In this document: piece by piece, positions 15,572 through 24,619 of the stretch
Position numbering within the stretch: the stretch's first letter is position 1
Layout of the letters: every line of letters begins with the position of its first letter
Assembly (NCBI GenBank): GCA_038226175.1
Contig: JBBRQP010000028.1
Span: 1 to 33,016, forward strand
Length of the DNA: 33,016 bases
DNA from: JBBRQP01 sp038226175
Lineage (GTDB): Bacteria; Cyanobacteriota; Cyanobacteriia; Gloeobacterales; Anthocerotibacteraceae
Reading direction: 5' to 3'
Translations under genes and position numbers: made by a program
The notes under the pieces: model-generated
What the model was told of the DNA's origin: nothing
Seen by the model: only the letters and a program-made list of their open reading frames with translations
The model's database searches: none

Positions 15572-17221
15572 TTATAGGTTAGAAGAACGCTTCATCGATA
15601 GCATGATCACAGCTTTGGGAACAGGCGTATATTCTAGAGCAGCTTTAAGCAGACCCGAGAATAAAGGATGGGGCGTATTGGGACGCGAGCGGAATTCTGG
15701 ATGAAATTGGCTTGCAATAAAATAAGGATGTCCGGTTAATTCCACCATTTCGACTAGGCGTCCATCAAGCGATAGCCCACTCAAGCGATAGCCCGAATCC
15801 AATAACTGACGGCGGTAGGCATTATTAAACTCATACCGATGGCGATGACGCTCTAGGGTTACAGTTTCTTTATACAAATTCGCCGCCAAAGAATTAGGCG
15901 CAATGCGACAAGCCCACAGACCCAAGCGCATCGTACCACCCATATCCGTGATGTCTTCTTGCTCAGGTAACAGCGAGATCACAGGATTGGGCGTATCTTT
16001 ATCAAACTCGGTGCTATTAGCTTGGGGTAGGTTCGCCACATTACGCGCCCACTCGATCACGGCACACTGCATCCCTAAGCACAGTCCCAAAAACGGTAGG
16101 CGATTCTCGCGAGCATAACGAATCGCCTGAATTTTGCCATCAATGCCACGTGTCCCAAATCCACCCGGGACTACCACAGCATTCAAGGTATTGAGATAAT
16201 AATCTGCCCCTTGTTTTTCGATATCTTCGGCGTTAATCCAAGCAATTTCTACTTCGGCATCTTGCTCAATCGCCGCATGGCGCAGGGCTTCGACCACAGA
16301 AATATAAGCATCGGATAATTGGACATATTTGCCCACAATGCCAATGGTCAGTTTCTTCTTGGGTGTTGACATTTTCGCTACCAAGCGTTCCCAATCGCTC
16401 AAGTCTAGATCTCGTTTTGGTAAACCGAGCAGTTCGATAACCCGTTCTGCTAGACCCTCACGCTCGAGATTGAGTGGTACTTCATAAATGCTCGCAGCAT
16501 CCTGACAGCTAATGACCGAGGCAGTATCGACATCACAGAAGTTAGAAATTTTTTCTTTTAAACCTTGGGGTAACGGTCGATCCGAACGACAGACCAAAAT
16601 TTCTGGTTGAATCCCGATTGAGCGCAACTCATTAACTGAATGTTGGGTTGGTTTAGATTTCATCTCATGGGCAGAAGGAATATAAGGAATCAGCGTGACA
16701 TGCAGATAAAGCGCATTATTGCGACCCACATCTTTGCGAAATTGACGGATTGCTTCGAGAAAGGGCAGAGATTCAATGTCGCCGACGGTACCACCGACTT
16801 CGACGAGGACGACATCAGGATGGGTATTGCGGGCGACCCGTTGGATACGTTCTTTGATTTCATTGGTGATATGCGGGATAACCTGCACCGTACACCCGTT
16901 ATAGTCGCCCCGACGTTCACGGTTGATGACAGCTTGATAAATCGCCCCGGTCGTGACATTGTTGAGTTTTGACATAGACGTATCAGTAAAGCGTTCATAA
17001 TGTCCCAAGTCCAAATCCGTCTCTGCTCCATCATCGGTAACAAAAACCTCACCGTGCTGAAAAGGACTCATCGTACCGGGATCAACGTTGATATAGGGGT
17101 CTAGTTTGATAATGGAAACAGAAAAATCTCGTGACTTGAGTAAACGCCCCAAACTCGCTGCCACAATGCCCTTGCCGATGGAAGAAACTACGCCTCCAGT
17201 CACAAAAATAAATTTAGTCAC
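15572..17221 (-). CDS. pyrG: CTP synthase
   Basis: PyrG makes CTP from UTP, ATP and glutamine. The N-terminal synthetase domain starts TKFIFVTGGVVSSIGKG and contains DPYINVDPGTMSPFQHGEVF, VEVGGTVGDIES and SAHEMKSKPTQHS. The C-terminal class I glutamine amidotransferase domain has GGFGTRGIDGK, catalytic Cys381 in FLGLCLGMQ and the His/Glu pair in QFHPEF. Length 549 aa is normal. The start is GTG at 17221 without a clear Shine-Dalgarno sequence. It lies 43 bases downstream of trpE on the same strand; cotranscription is possible but no functional link is expected. Confidence 0.97.
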   Translation of the reverse strand: MTKFIFVTGGVVSSIGKGIVAASLGRLLKSRDFSVSIIKLDPYINVDPGTMSPFQHGEVFVTDDGAETDLDLGHYERFTDTSMSKLNNVTTGAIYQAVINRERRGDYNGCTVQVIPHITNEIKERIQRVARNTHPDVVLVEVGGTVGDIESLPFLEAIRQFRKDVGRNNALYLHVTLIPYIPSAHEMKSKPTQHSVNELRSIGIQPEILVCRSDRPLPQGLKEKISNFCDVDTASVISCQDAASIYEVPLNLEREGLAERVIELLGLPKRDLDLSDWERLVAKMSTPKKKLTIGIVGKYVQLSDAYISVVEALRHAAIEQDAEVEIAWINAEDIEKQGADYYLNTLNAVVVPGGFGTRGIDGKIQAIRYARENRLPFLGLCLGMQCAVIEWARNVANLPQANSTEFDKDTPNPVISLLPEQEDITDMGGTMRLGLWACRIAPNSLAANLYKETVTLERHRHRYEFNNAYRRQLLDSGYRLSGLSLDGRLVEMVELTGHPYFIASQFHPEFRSRPNTPHPLFSGLLKAALEYTPVPKAVIMLSMKRSSNL

Positions 17222-17264
17222 GGTTACAACTCAGTAGTTCTGATGGCGTATATCTTAACCTACT

Positions 17265-18746
17265 TCACCAGCTATAACGCAAGGCTTCAAGAAGAGCACG
17301 GGCTTTATTAAATGTCTCGGCATATTCGAGCGTAGGAATCGAATCAGCGACAATGCCTGCACCCGCTTGCACCGTTAAGGTCTGATCGCACACAACCATC
17401 GTCCGAATCGTAATGGCAGTATTAAGTTGTCCATCAAAACTGTAATAGCCATAAGCCCCCGCATAAGGACCCCGTGCCACTGGTTCGAGTTCGTGGATAA
17501 TCTCCATCGCTCGAATTTTGGGCGCGCCACTGACGGTGCCTGCCGGAAAGCAAGCCTGCAATAGATCCCATGCTGTTTTATCGGGCAATAACTCTCCGGT
17601 GACATTGCTGACAATGTGCATGACATGGGAATAGCATTCAATCGTCATCAATTCGTCTGTTTTTACGGTTCCCGGCTGACAGACGCGGCCTAGATCATTG
17701 CGCCCTAGGTCAACTAACATCACATGTTCAGCTATCTCCTTGGGATCTGCCAACAAATCTTGGGCAAAAGCCGCATCTTCAGCTGCCGTTTTACCACGCG
17801 GGCGGGTTCCGGCAATGGGCCTTACGGTCGCTAGAGTAGCTGTGGTTGTACGCTCTAGTTTGACCATGATTTCGGGACTAGAGCCAATCAGTTGAAAATC
17901 ACCAAAATTAAAAAATGCCATAAAGGGCGAAGGATTAACGACCCGCAAAGTCCGGTAGAGCGTAAACGGGTCTTGGGTATAAGCCACTTTGAGCTGTTGA
18001 GAGAGCACCACCTGAAAAATATCTCCTGCCCGAATGTAGGCTTGAGCTTGCTCCACTGCTGCTATAAATTCAGCTTGGGTAAAATTACTGGTTGGCTGAG
18101 GACTGGATATTTGCTGTTGCCAGTCTAAAACTGGCCATTGTTCGGCTCGAGGTTGACGTAGTTGGTTGACGAGGTGGTTGAGCCGCTCCTGACCTTGAGC
18201 AAATACGTTTGCCAAATCACCAGTACGGGTATCGGCCCAGACCACCGCCCAAATTTTGCGCTTGACCTGATCAAAAACTAACAGCTGATCCACTTGCATC
18301 CACATGCCATCCGGCAGTCCCTGTGTCGCCCTATGCACCGGGACACGCGGCTCGATCCAGCGAATTAATTCGTAGCCCCAAAATCCAAATAATCCCCCTA
18401 GCGCTGGTGGTAACTCGGGTCGTAATACCGGGCGGTAGTCAGCAAGACAGGCTTCTAGGGTCTGCCAAGGATTGCCATGATAGGTTTTGACTTCACCCGT
18501 GCGCAAATGCTGCTCACAAACGTCGCCCTGCTGCGTCAATGTCCATAACGGGTCTGTACCCAAAAAACTGTAACGGCCTAGACGTTCGCCACCTTCTACT
18601 GATTCGAGTAAAAATCCATAGCGACCTTTTTGCCCTACTCTGATCCAAGCAGACACAGGCGTTTCGAGGTCGGCGAGTAGTTCGCGGTAGAGAGGGATAA
18701 AATTACCCTGCTCAGCCAAGGTACAAAATAATTCAAACTCTTGCAT
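17265..18746 (-). CDS. trpE: Anthranilate synthase component I
   Basis: TrpE makes anthranilate from chorismate, the first committed step to tryptophan. The N-terminal tryptophan feedback motif LLES is at residues 46-49. The catalytic chorismate-binding domain has GDIFQVVLSQQ, LIGSSPEIMV, RPIAGTRPRGKT, LVDLGRNDLGRVC and CFPAGTVSGAPKIRAMEII. Length 493 aa is typical of a stand-alone component I; there is no fused TrpG glutaminase and no trpG nearby. No trp leader peptide or attenuator was seen upstream. Confidence 0.95.
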   Translation of the reverse strand: MQEFELFCTLAEQGNFIPLYRELLADLETPVSAWIRVGQKGRYGFLLESVEGGERLGRYSFLGTDPLWTLTQQGDVCEQHLRTGEVKTYHGNPWQTLEACLADYRPVLRPELPPALGGLFGFWGYELIRWIEPRVPVHRATQGLPDGMWMQVDQLLVFDQVKRKIWAVVWADTRTGDLANVFAQGQERLNHLVNQLRQPRAEQWPVLDWQQQISSPQPTSNFTQAEFIAAVEQAQAYIRAGDIFQVVLSQQLKVAYTQDPFTLYRTLRVVNPSPFMAFFNFGDFQLIGSSPEIMVKLERTTTATLATVRPIAGTRPRGKTAAEDAAFAQDLLADPKEIAEHVMLVDLGRNDLGRVCQPGTVKTDELMTIECYSHVMHIVSNVTGELLPDKTAWDLLQACFPAGTVSGAPKIRAMEIIHELEPVARGPYAGAYGYYSFDGQLNTAITIRTMVVCDQTLTVQAGAGIVADSIPTLEYAETFNKARALLEALRYSW

Positions 18747-18793
18747 GGGGCTATTGTGCCATAAGTGATACGCCTAGCAAAATGGTTAGTAGC

Positions 18794-19888
18794 TCACCGT
18801 GATTTGGTTTTGAAGAAATTCCAAGCTTCTATGCGCCAATCAACCACTAGGGTATTGAAACTATACAGCCAAGTATGAGGTGCTCTTTGAAGAGTATAAA
18901 GACGGACTGCCCCACTTACCGCACAACTCAGATAGGACGATACTTGATAGTTGGGTAATACTTCTTGTTTGTCCAATGAAGAGGGATTGAGATTGACAAA
19001 ATTTGTCTGAGTCATATTTTTACTACAGGTATTGATACCCTGCCAGACCCCAGTTCCCAAATTAACCTGAGCTAAGTTACTCGCACAGGTTTGACTGATG
19101 CCGGGTAAGGCTCCGAGCGTATAGCTAATTGAGGTATCTGCCAGACCGCCGCAATACACTGAGTTAGGATCAGTCAAACTAGCAAATTCAATAATAGGCA
19201 TCGAATTGGCGGTGGGAGTGCAAGGAGCCATCTTGGTCGTGCCTTCGATGGGGGCAATAGCGGCAATGCGATCCGATAGTTCACAGCCCAAGCGATGGGT
19301 CATCCCAGCACCATTGGAGTGCCCCATTGCATAAACGCGTTTGGTATCGACACTGTACTGAGTCTGTACATTATCTAAAACAGTATTGAGATAACTGACA
19401 TCATCACTTCCTGCCTCATAAGCATCACCTGTGCAGGCCGTGACATTCGTGCCGTTGATGCCATTACCGCTGCCATCATCACAATTCCAAGCATTCCAGT
19501 AGCCGCCAGCACTACTGGTATAACCTTGGGGATAAACCACAATGAAGGATTGTTGGCCTGAGTTGGCTAACTGATCAGCGTAGTCTGATAGGTTAACATC
19601 CTTTTTACTAACTGACAGCGCATTAGACTGTCCTGCATGTAAAAACATAATCAAGGGATAGGATTTCCTGGGGTTGTAATTAGGTGGGGTATGGACAATA
19701 TAGTAGCGCTGTGAACCCGGTAAATGCATCATACGCATATCTGTGAAGCTATAAGAATAGGATGTATCTAGTCCAGGCGTTGCTGCTGCTACTGCATGAA
19801 GTGTCAACGCGCAACTAAAAAAAAGTAGTGGCAGCGCTAAGCCAAGATAGCGCCAAAAATTTGATGTTGTGTTCTTTAGATTTTTCAT
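18794..19888 (-). CDS. Secreted PHB depolymerase-like alpha/beta hydrolase
   Basis: About 364 residues with an N-terminal signal peptide (LGLALPLLFFSCALTLHAVA). The mature part is an alpha/beta hydrolase of the extracellular polyhydroxyalkanoate depolymerase/feruloyl esterase group: the nucleophile Ser191 is in the GHSNG elbow (VYAMGHSNGAGM), the acid is probably Asp240 (SLTDPNSVYCGG) and the base is His in RAPHTW near residue 339. At least eight Cys in the exported part suggest several disulphides. The start ATG 19888 has GAGGGA upstream and a promoter candidate at 19928-19956. Likely substrates are extracellular polyesters or aryl esters; no substrate-binding domain is fused, so specificity is open. 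Confidence 0.82.
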   Translation of the reverse strand: MKNLKNTTSNFWRYLGLALPLLFFSCALTLHAVAAATPGLDTSYSYSFTDMRMMHLPGSQRYYIVHTPPNYNPRKSYPLIMFLHAGQSNALSVSKKDVNLSDYADQLANSGQQSFIVVYPQGYTSSAGGYWNAWNCDDGSGNGINGTNVTACTGDAYEAGSDDVSYLNTVLDNVQTQYSVDTKRVYAMGHSNGAGMTHRLGCELSDRIAAIAPIEGTTKMAPCTPTANSMPIIEFASLTDPNSVYCGGLADTSISYTLGALPGISQTCASNLAQVNLGTGVWQGINTCSKNMTQTNFVNLNPSSLDKQEVLPNYQVSSYLSCAVSGAVRLYTLQRAPHTWLYSFNTLVVDWRIEAWNFFKTKSR

Positions 19889-19927
19889 GTCATTCCCTCA
19901 GCAACTTGATGCACAACACAAAAAAGT

Positions 19928-19956
19928 TTTTTAACTTTATTTGTGAAAAAAGTCAA
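19928..19956 (-). promoter_or_regulatory. Candidate promoter for the secreted esterase gene
   Basis: On the minus strand TTGACT (19956-19951), a 17-base spacer, and TAAAAA (19933-19928). The predicted start site is near 19921, about 33 bases before the ATG. The rest of the 301-base gap 19889-20189 is AT-rich and I see no gene, RNA or clear terminator in it. Confidence 0.45.
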
Positions 19957-20189
19957 GTAGTAAGCACGCAAGAATTTATGCGCTTACTAGACCCAAAGCT
20001 CGCACTGATGTTACCAGATTTTATTAGTATTGCAAGTGCCTTAGGATACATTTCTATTTGCATACTCTATGTGTTTCCCGCAAAATCTAACACACTAATC
20101 GAGTAATTTGCTTGGGAGTCCAATTAATGCCAACCAAAAATAGAATGTGATTGCATTCAGAACATATTTTGAATACGATTGAGCCAGAA

Positions 20190-21125
20190 TTAACGTTGCT
20201 GGTAAATTTCTTGTAAGATCACATTGGCACCTTGAGCAATTAGTTTTTGAGCCAAGTCTTGACCAACTTTTTCGGGATCAGTACTCGCGCCCATAATCTG
20301 ATCACGGATCAGTAAAGAACCATCTACTTTGGCTACCATACCTTCGAGGACTAAGCCCTGGTCACTGAGGTGGGAATTAACCCCAATCGGAACCTGACAG
20401 CCACCCTCAAGGGCTCGTAAAAACGCACGTTCGGCACGACACGTAAGACTCGTCAAAGGGTCATCAAGGGTTTGGAGAATCGCTAACATTGCGGCATCAT
20501 TGGCGCGGCATTCAATGCCCAAGGCGCCTTGACCGACGGCATGAAGAGAAATCTTTGCTGAGAGTTCTTGAGAAATACGGTCTTCCCAGCCTAGGCGTTT
20601 CATACCAGCGACTGCCAAAATCAGGCCATCATAGTCCCCACTATCCAGTTTTTTGAGACGGGTATTGAGATTACCACGTACATCTTTAAATTCAAACCGA
20701 CCGTAATAATGGCGTAATTGTGCCAAACGTCGCAGTGAAGATGTCCCAATCACGGCACCATCCGGCAGGTCATCCAGGGTCAGTCCAGCATGTTTAGGAT
20801 GCAAAACTAGGGCATCAGCGGGATTTTCGCGGGGGGTAATGGCACCAAGAATCAAGCCTGCGGGTAGATTTGTGGGTAAATCCTTGAGGGAATGTACGGC
20901 AAAATCAGCGCGGCCTTCGAGCATGGCTTGTTCTAGTTCTTTGGTGAAAAGCCCTTTGTCACCCACCTGTGCTAGAGGTACATCCAAAATTTTGTCACCC
21001 TGGGTCTTCATAGATTCCAGCGTGAAGTGATGATCTGGGTGCGCTTGTTGCAGTTGTGCTTTGACCCATTCGCTCTGTACAAGCGCTAGTTGCGAATCCC
21101 GTGTTCCCAAACAAAAACTAGCCAC
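20190..21125 (-). CDS. hemC: Porphobilinogen deaminase (hydroxymethylbilane synthase)
   Basis: HemC polymerises four porphobilinogens into hydroxymethylbilane, on the route to haem, chlorophyll and phycobilins. The dipyrromethane cofactor is attached to Cys243 in LEGGCQVPIG, and the catalytic Asp82 is in VHSLKDLPT. Other family segments are LGTRDSQLALVQ, GDKGLFTKELE, IGTSSLRRLAQL, DVRGNLNTRL and HAVGQGALGIECR. Length 311 aa is typical. It starts 41 bases after the DUF3370 gene on the same strand, so the two may share a transcript. Confidence 0.97.
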   Translation of the reverse strand: MASFCLGTRDSQLALVQSEWVKAQLQQAHPDHHFTLESMKTQGDKILDVPLAQVGDKGLFTKELEQAMLEGRADFAVHSLKDLPTNLPAGLILGAITPRENPADALVLHPKHAGLTLDDLPDGAVIGTSSLRRLAQLRHYYGRFEFKDVRGNLNTRLKKLDSGDYDGLILAVAGMKRLGWEDRISQELSAKISLHAVGQGALGIECRANDAAMLAILQTLDDPLTSLTCRAERAFLRALEGGCQVPIGVNSHLSDQGLVLEGMVAKVDGSLLIRDQIMGASTDPEKVGQDLAQKLIAQGANVILQEIYQQR

Positions 21126-21166
21126 AGCCTGACTCAGCGAAGATTATTTGTTGATTTTACCACTGC

Positions 21167-22522
21167 CTAGGGGGTAGCCAACGTCCGTAAAGTTAAGACC
21201 TGTGGCGGAGTAGAGTCTGGTGCATAAAGAAAATCTATCAGTACTAAGCGGCGCTCTTGCGAGGCAATGGTCAGCTCAATTAGGGGTTCGCCCTGTTGGC
21301 CTAAGTGTTGGACAAGATGCACATAACGCGTTTGGGGTAAATTTTGACTGTCGTCATAACGTAGACGTACTGTACCGCGATAGGTTACTTGTTTCTTGGG
21401 AGGTTCATAAAAACGTAAGCCGCCTTCGTCTTTATCTTCACGGGGTTTTTGAGGAGACTGGATCGCTAGGGTGATGGTTTGGGGCTGGTCGGTCGGATTT
21501 TTGAGCAGGAGGTTGAGATTGTAAGCCACCCCATAATTACCATGGGCGCGATAGGCCGTATCGGGATACCGCACTAACATTGGCGCACTTTGTACTTGAT
21601 TGGTACCCAAGGTTCCGAAATTAGCCGTACTCAAGACATAGGAAATCGCCGCGCCGGGTTGGGGAATAGTCAAATCTTCGCCTGTAGGGTCATCACTGAG
21701 CTTGGCCTGCCAAGCTGATCCGCGGGCTACACCCGCCACCCGTCCATAAACAAAGGTTCCCTTTTGCTCTAGTGGCGTTGGGGCTAGATCGCGCGGGGTA
21801 ACCAAAGCACCTGTGGTCAAGGTTGTCTGCCATTCAGTAACGGTCGGTGGTTGCTCGGTGCCATCCTCCGCGAGATCGGCATAACGCGCTAGGCTTGCCA
21901 CATAAACGGCATTACTACTGCGCACCTGAATTAAATTAGAACAACCATTTGGAGGATTAGGAATTGGACGATTGAGTAGCATTTGGCTCTCTCCGGGTGC
22001 GAGTACTAATTGACCGGGCCAAGTCTCAGGCCTTACGCCGCGCAGCAGATCATTGGTCACCCGACTACCGGGCCCAGCATAGACCGTACCCAACAAGTTT
22101 TCAGCACTAGCAGGCAAATCAATAAAAGGTGCATCGGGCTGGGTTAGATAGCTAGCCCCAGCTAGGATATCTATCGTAAGAGGACGTTTTCCGGGATTAT
22201 GCAGCAGGATACCTAAATACAGGGTTCGTCCGTTAATTAAAGTATTAGGCCGAGCCACATGATGGGCAAAAACATCAAACCTTCCTTGAAGCGGAAAATT
22301 TAAATGGGCTTCGGGTACTTGCATACCTTGCGGGGGGAAGGTCGACAGCAAAATCCCCCCGCTTTGGATAATTTCGGGACTATTGCTATTAAAGACTGGG
22401 ATTTCATTTAAGCCCCCTGGTAAAGAGCGTACAGCTTGGGCTTGAAAGACGGGTTCTGAGGGCGGGGTCGGGATCATGGCCTGGGCTATCAGCAACACAG
22501 AAGACAGAAATGAACGGATCAT
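21167..22522 (-). CDS. DUF3370 family exported protein
   Basis: A 451-residue protein with a short signal peptide (FLSSVLLIAQAM). The sequence is beta-rich, with many VxL strands and Asn/Pro/Gly turns. The N-terminal VFQAQAVRSLPGGLNEIPVFNSNSPEIIQSGGILLST and the central HHVARPNTLINGRTLYLGILLHNP match what I know as DUF3370, a family largely limited to cyanobacteria. The family function is unknown. Placement upstream of hemC is probably incidental. Family recognition is from memory of its sequence style and not from a search. Confidence 0.8.
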   Translation of the reverse strand: MIRSFLSSVLLIAQAMIPTPPSEPVFQAQAVRSLPGGLNEIPVFNSNSPEIIQSGGILLSTFPPQGMQVPEAHLNFPLQGRFDVFAHHVARPNTLINGRTLYLGILLHNPGKRPLTIDILAGASYLTQPDAPFIDLPASAENLLGTVYAGPGSRVTNDLLRGVRPETWPGQLVLAPGESQMLLNRPIPNPPNGCSNLIQVRSSNAVYVASLARYADLAEDGTEQPPTVTEWQTTLTTGALVTPRDLAPTPLEQKGTFVYGRVAGVARGSAWQAKLSDDPTGEDLTIPQPGAAISYVLSTANFGTLGTNQVQSAPMLVRYPDTAYRAHGNYGVAYNLNLLLKNPTDQPQTITLAIQSPQKPREDKDEGGLRFYEPPKKQVTYRGTVRLRYDDSQNLPQTRYVHLVQHLGQQGEPLIELTIASQERRLVLIDFLYAPDSTPPQVLTLRTLATP

Positions 22523-22762
22523 AAGTAATTTTAGCGGGTTTCTCGCATCTTACGGCTTCTGGTCGATAACACAAAAGCTAAATTAGTAATTTATCTCAAA
22601 ATCGTGGCTAGACGATTATTTTAATAAAGCTTGATGTGAATTTTTGTACTAAAGAAATTTTTTATTTATTTGTTTATTATTTATGCATTAATAGTTCATT
22701 GCCTTACAAGCATGTTTGTGCGCTTAGATTATTTCTGCTCTTTTCCCCCAGGTAATCTCCTC

Positions 22763-23473
22763 ATGCATAGTAGTTCTCTTACCCATAACCTAACCAATTT
22801 AGAACTTTTGCACACGTATCATGGTTGTCCTTCGGTGCCCCTGCGCAACAAATTAGTAGCTTGCAACATGGGTCTAGTACGTAAAGTCGCTTATCAGATG
22901 ACACGCTGCTCGGGTGAACCCTACGAAGATATGGTGCAAATCGGGTCATTGGGCTTAATTCGCGCCATCGAAAAATTTAACCTCAGCCTAGGCTATTCTT
23001 TTAGTTCCTTTGCCGTCCCCTACATCCGGGGCGAGATGCAGCATTATCTGCGTGATCGTGCGGCGATGATCCGGATTCCCCGTCGTTATTTGGCACAGTC
23101 GTTGGAGGACTGTTTACCACAGGAGCAAGCGGAGATTAAATTAGCCCGCCGCAACCGTAGTCCTTTGAGCCTAGATATGGCGCTCAGCAGCCAAGAGGAC
23201 GGGGCAGTTTGTCTAGGGGATCTGCTACCTGATGCCCGTTACCAAAGTTTTTGTTTGGCTCAAGAGGATTATCTTTATATCCAACAAGCTCTGACGCATC
23301 TAGAAGAGACAACTCGCGAGCTGATCGAATGTGTCTTTTTTCAGGATCTCACCCAGACTGAGGCGGCTCGACGTTTGGGACTCTCACCCATGACCGTTTC
23401 ACGGCGTATCAGCAAAGGCTTACAGCAATTGTGGCGGATCATTAATGATGGTGAAACTGAAGTCTCTTCCTAG
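22763..23473 (+). CDS. sigF: SigF-like group 3 sigma factor with shortened region 3
   Basis: Region 2 is complete (NMGLVRKVAYQM, PYEDMVQIGSLGLIRAIEKF, YSFSSFAVPYIRGEMQHYLRDRA), followed by IRIPRRY. Region 4 is complete (ALTHLEETTRELIECVFFQDLTQTEAARRLG, then SPMTVSRRISKGLQQLW). SLDMALSSQEDGAVCLGDLLPD is also typical of cyanobacterial SigF, which controls type IV pilus and motility genes. Between IPRRY and IKLARRNR, however, only about 15 residues remain where relatives have about 40: most of region 3.0-3.1 is missing. The product is 236 aa. The open frame reaches back to 22670, but ATG 22763 gives the family-like N-terminus. The 240-base AT-rich divergent gap before it shows no clear consensus promoter. 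The symbol reflects resemblance, not proven orthology. Confidence 0.85.
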   Translation: MHSSSLTHNLTNLELLHTYHGCPSVPLRNKLVACNMGLVRKVAYQMTRCSGEPYEDMVQIGSLGLIRAIEKFNLSLGYSFSSFAVPYIRGEMQHYLRDRAAMIRIPRRYLAQSLEDCLPQEQAEIKLARRNRSPLSLDMALSSQEDGAVCLGDLLPDARYQSFCLAQEDYLYIQQALTHLEETTRELIECVFFQDLTQTEAARRLGLSPMTVSRRISKGLQQLWRIINDGETEVSS

Positions 23474-23503
23474 GGGTAATTCGGTAGCCAATGGTGCAAT
23501 TTC

Positions 23504-23512
23504 TGGTAATAT
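23504..23512 (+). promoter_or_regulatory. Possible extended -10 element upstream of prk
   Basis: TGGTAATAT matches an extended -10 (TGn plus TAATAT) with no good -35. It lies about 50 bases before the prk ATG. The same nine bases occur at 12096-12104 before the sigma-like/SPOR gene. Confidence 0.3.
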
Positions 23513-23564
23513 AAAGGCGCTTACGCCCAAAAAAACCGTGAACCGCAGTGGAGAAGATTACCCC

Positions 23565-24554
23565 ATGACAACGAAACCTGAACGCATTGTGATGATTGGC
23601 GTAGGCGGAGACAGTGGATGTGGGAAATCCACATTCTTGCGCCGTTTACGTGACCTCTTTAGTGATGACCTAATTACGACGATTTGTTTAGATGACTATC
23701 ATTGTTTGGATCGCAAACAACGCAAAGTGACCGGGATTACAGCGCTCGACCCACGGGCCAATAATTTTGACCTGATGGCAGAACAATTGGCTGCTCTCAA
23801 GCGGGGTGAGACAATTATGAAGCCTATTTATAATCATGAAACCGGGGAACTTGACCCACCCGAAAAAATTGAACCCACCGCGATTGTCATCGTCGAAGGG
23901 CTCCATCCTTTTTATGATGAGCGAGTACGCAATGTCCTAGATTTCAAAATCTACTTTGACCTTAGTGACGCGATCAAGATTCAGTGGAAAATCCAACGCG
24001 ATATGGCAGAGCGTGGTCATAGCTATGACGATGTCCTGCGCGCGATTGAGTCACGTCGTCCTGATTTCACGGCCTACATCGATCCGCAAAAAGAACACGC
24101 TGACGTGATTTTAGAAATCTTGCCCAGCGAGTTGCCCGAAAAAGCCGGGGGCATTAAAATCGTCAAAGCCCGCTTGGTTCAACAACAAAACATTGCCAAC
24201 TATGAGCCAGCTTACTTGTTTGATCAAGCTATTTCTGACCTGTGCTGGCGGCCTAAATTTACCAACTCTGACCCTGACTTGACCTTTTGTTATGGGCAGG
24301 ATCAGTATTTTGGTAAAGCGGTGACTTTTCTATCTATTGATGGCGAATTTCCGCCCCGTGACGCGCACAATCTCGAAGAAAAACTACGCAGCACCTCCGA
24401 AAAACACTATGGCGAATTGGCAAGTCTCTTGCTCAAACGCACGGAATTTCCTGGCTCCAACGATGGCACGGGCTTCTTCCAAGTGTTGATCGGCCTCAAA
24501 ATGCGCCAGATTTATGAAGCCCTCGCTTTTTATCCCGTTAGTACCTTGGCTTAA
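23565..24554 (+). CDS. prk: Phosphoribulokinase
   Basis: PRK makes ribulose-1,5-bisphosphate from ribulose-5-phosphate and ATP, supplying Rubisco. ATG 23565 follows GGAGAAG; the open frame extends upstream over the sigma-factor end but is not family-like. The 329-residue product has the P-loop GVGGDSGCGKST (12-23), LDDYHCLDRK, DPRANNFDL, IYNHETGE and VIVEGLHPFYD. The thioredoxin-sensitive N-terminal pair Cys19 and Cys41 is present. The second, C-terminal pair that relatives carry about five residues apart is altered here: Cys227 (DLCWRP) and Cys242 (TFCYGQ) are 14 residues apart. Followed by tkt, another Calvin-cycle gene, 65 bases downstream. Confidence 0.96.
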   Translation: MTTKPERIVMIGVGGDSGCGKSTFLRRLRDLFSDDLITTICLDDYHCLDRKQRKVTGITALDPRANNFDLMAEQLAALKRGETIMKPIYNHETGELDPPEKIEPTAIVIVEGLHPFYDERVRNVLDFKIYFDLSDAIKIQWKIQRDMAERGHSYDDVLRAIESRRPDFTAYIDPQKEHADVILEILPSELPEKAGGIKIVKARLVQQQNIANYEPAYLFDQAISDLCWRPKFTNSDPDLTFCYGQDQYFGKAVTFLSIDGEFPPRDAHNLEEKLRSTSEKHYGELASLLLKRTEFPGSNDGTGFFQVLIGLKMRQIYEALAFYPVSTLA

Positions 24555-24619
24555 CCCAAGCACGGACAGGGGTACGTTAAACTACCTTTAGACAAAAGTA
24601 AATTTAGTAGAGGTATCTC

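Noticed and set aside
23445..23564. N-terminal extension of the prk frame
   Set aside because: It overlaps the sigma-factor end and a promoter-like element; PRK proteins start just before the P-loop, as from 23565.
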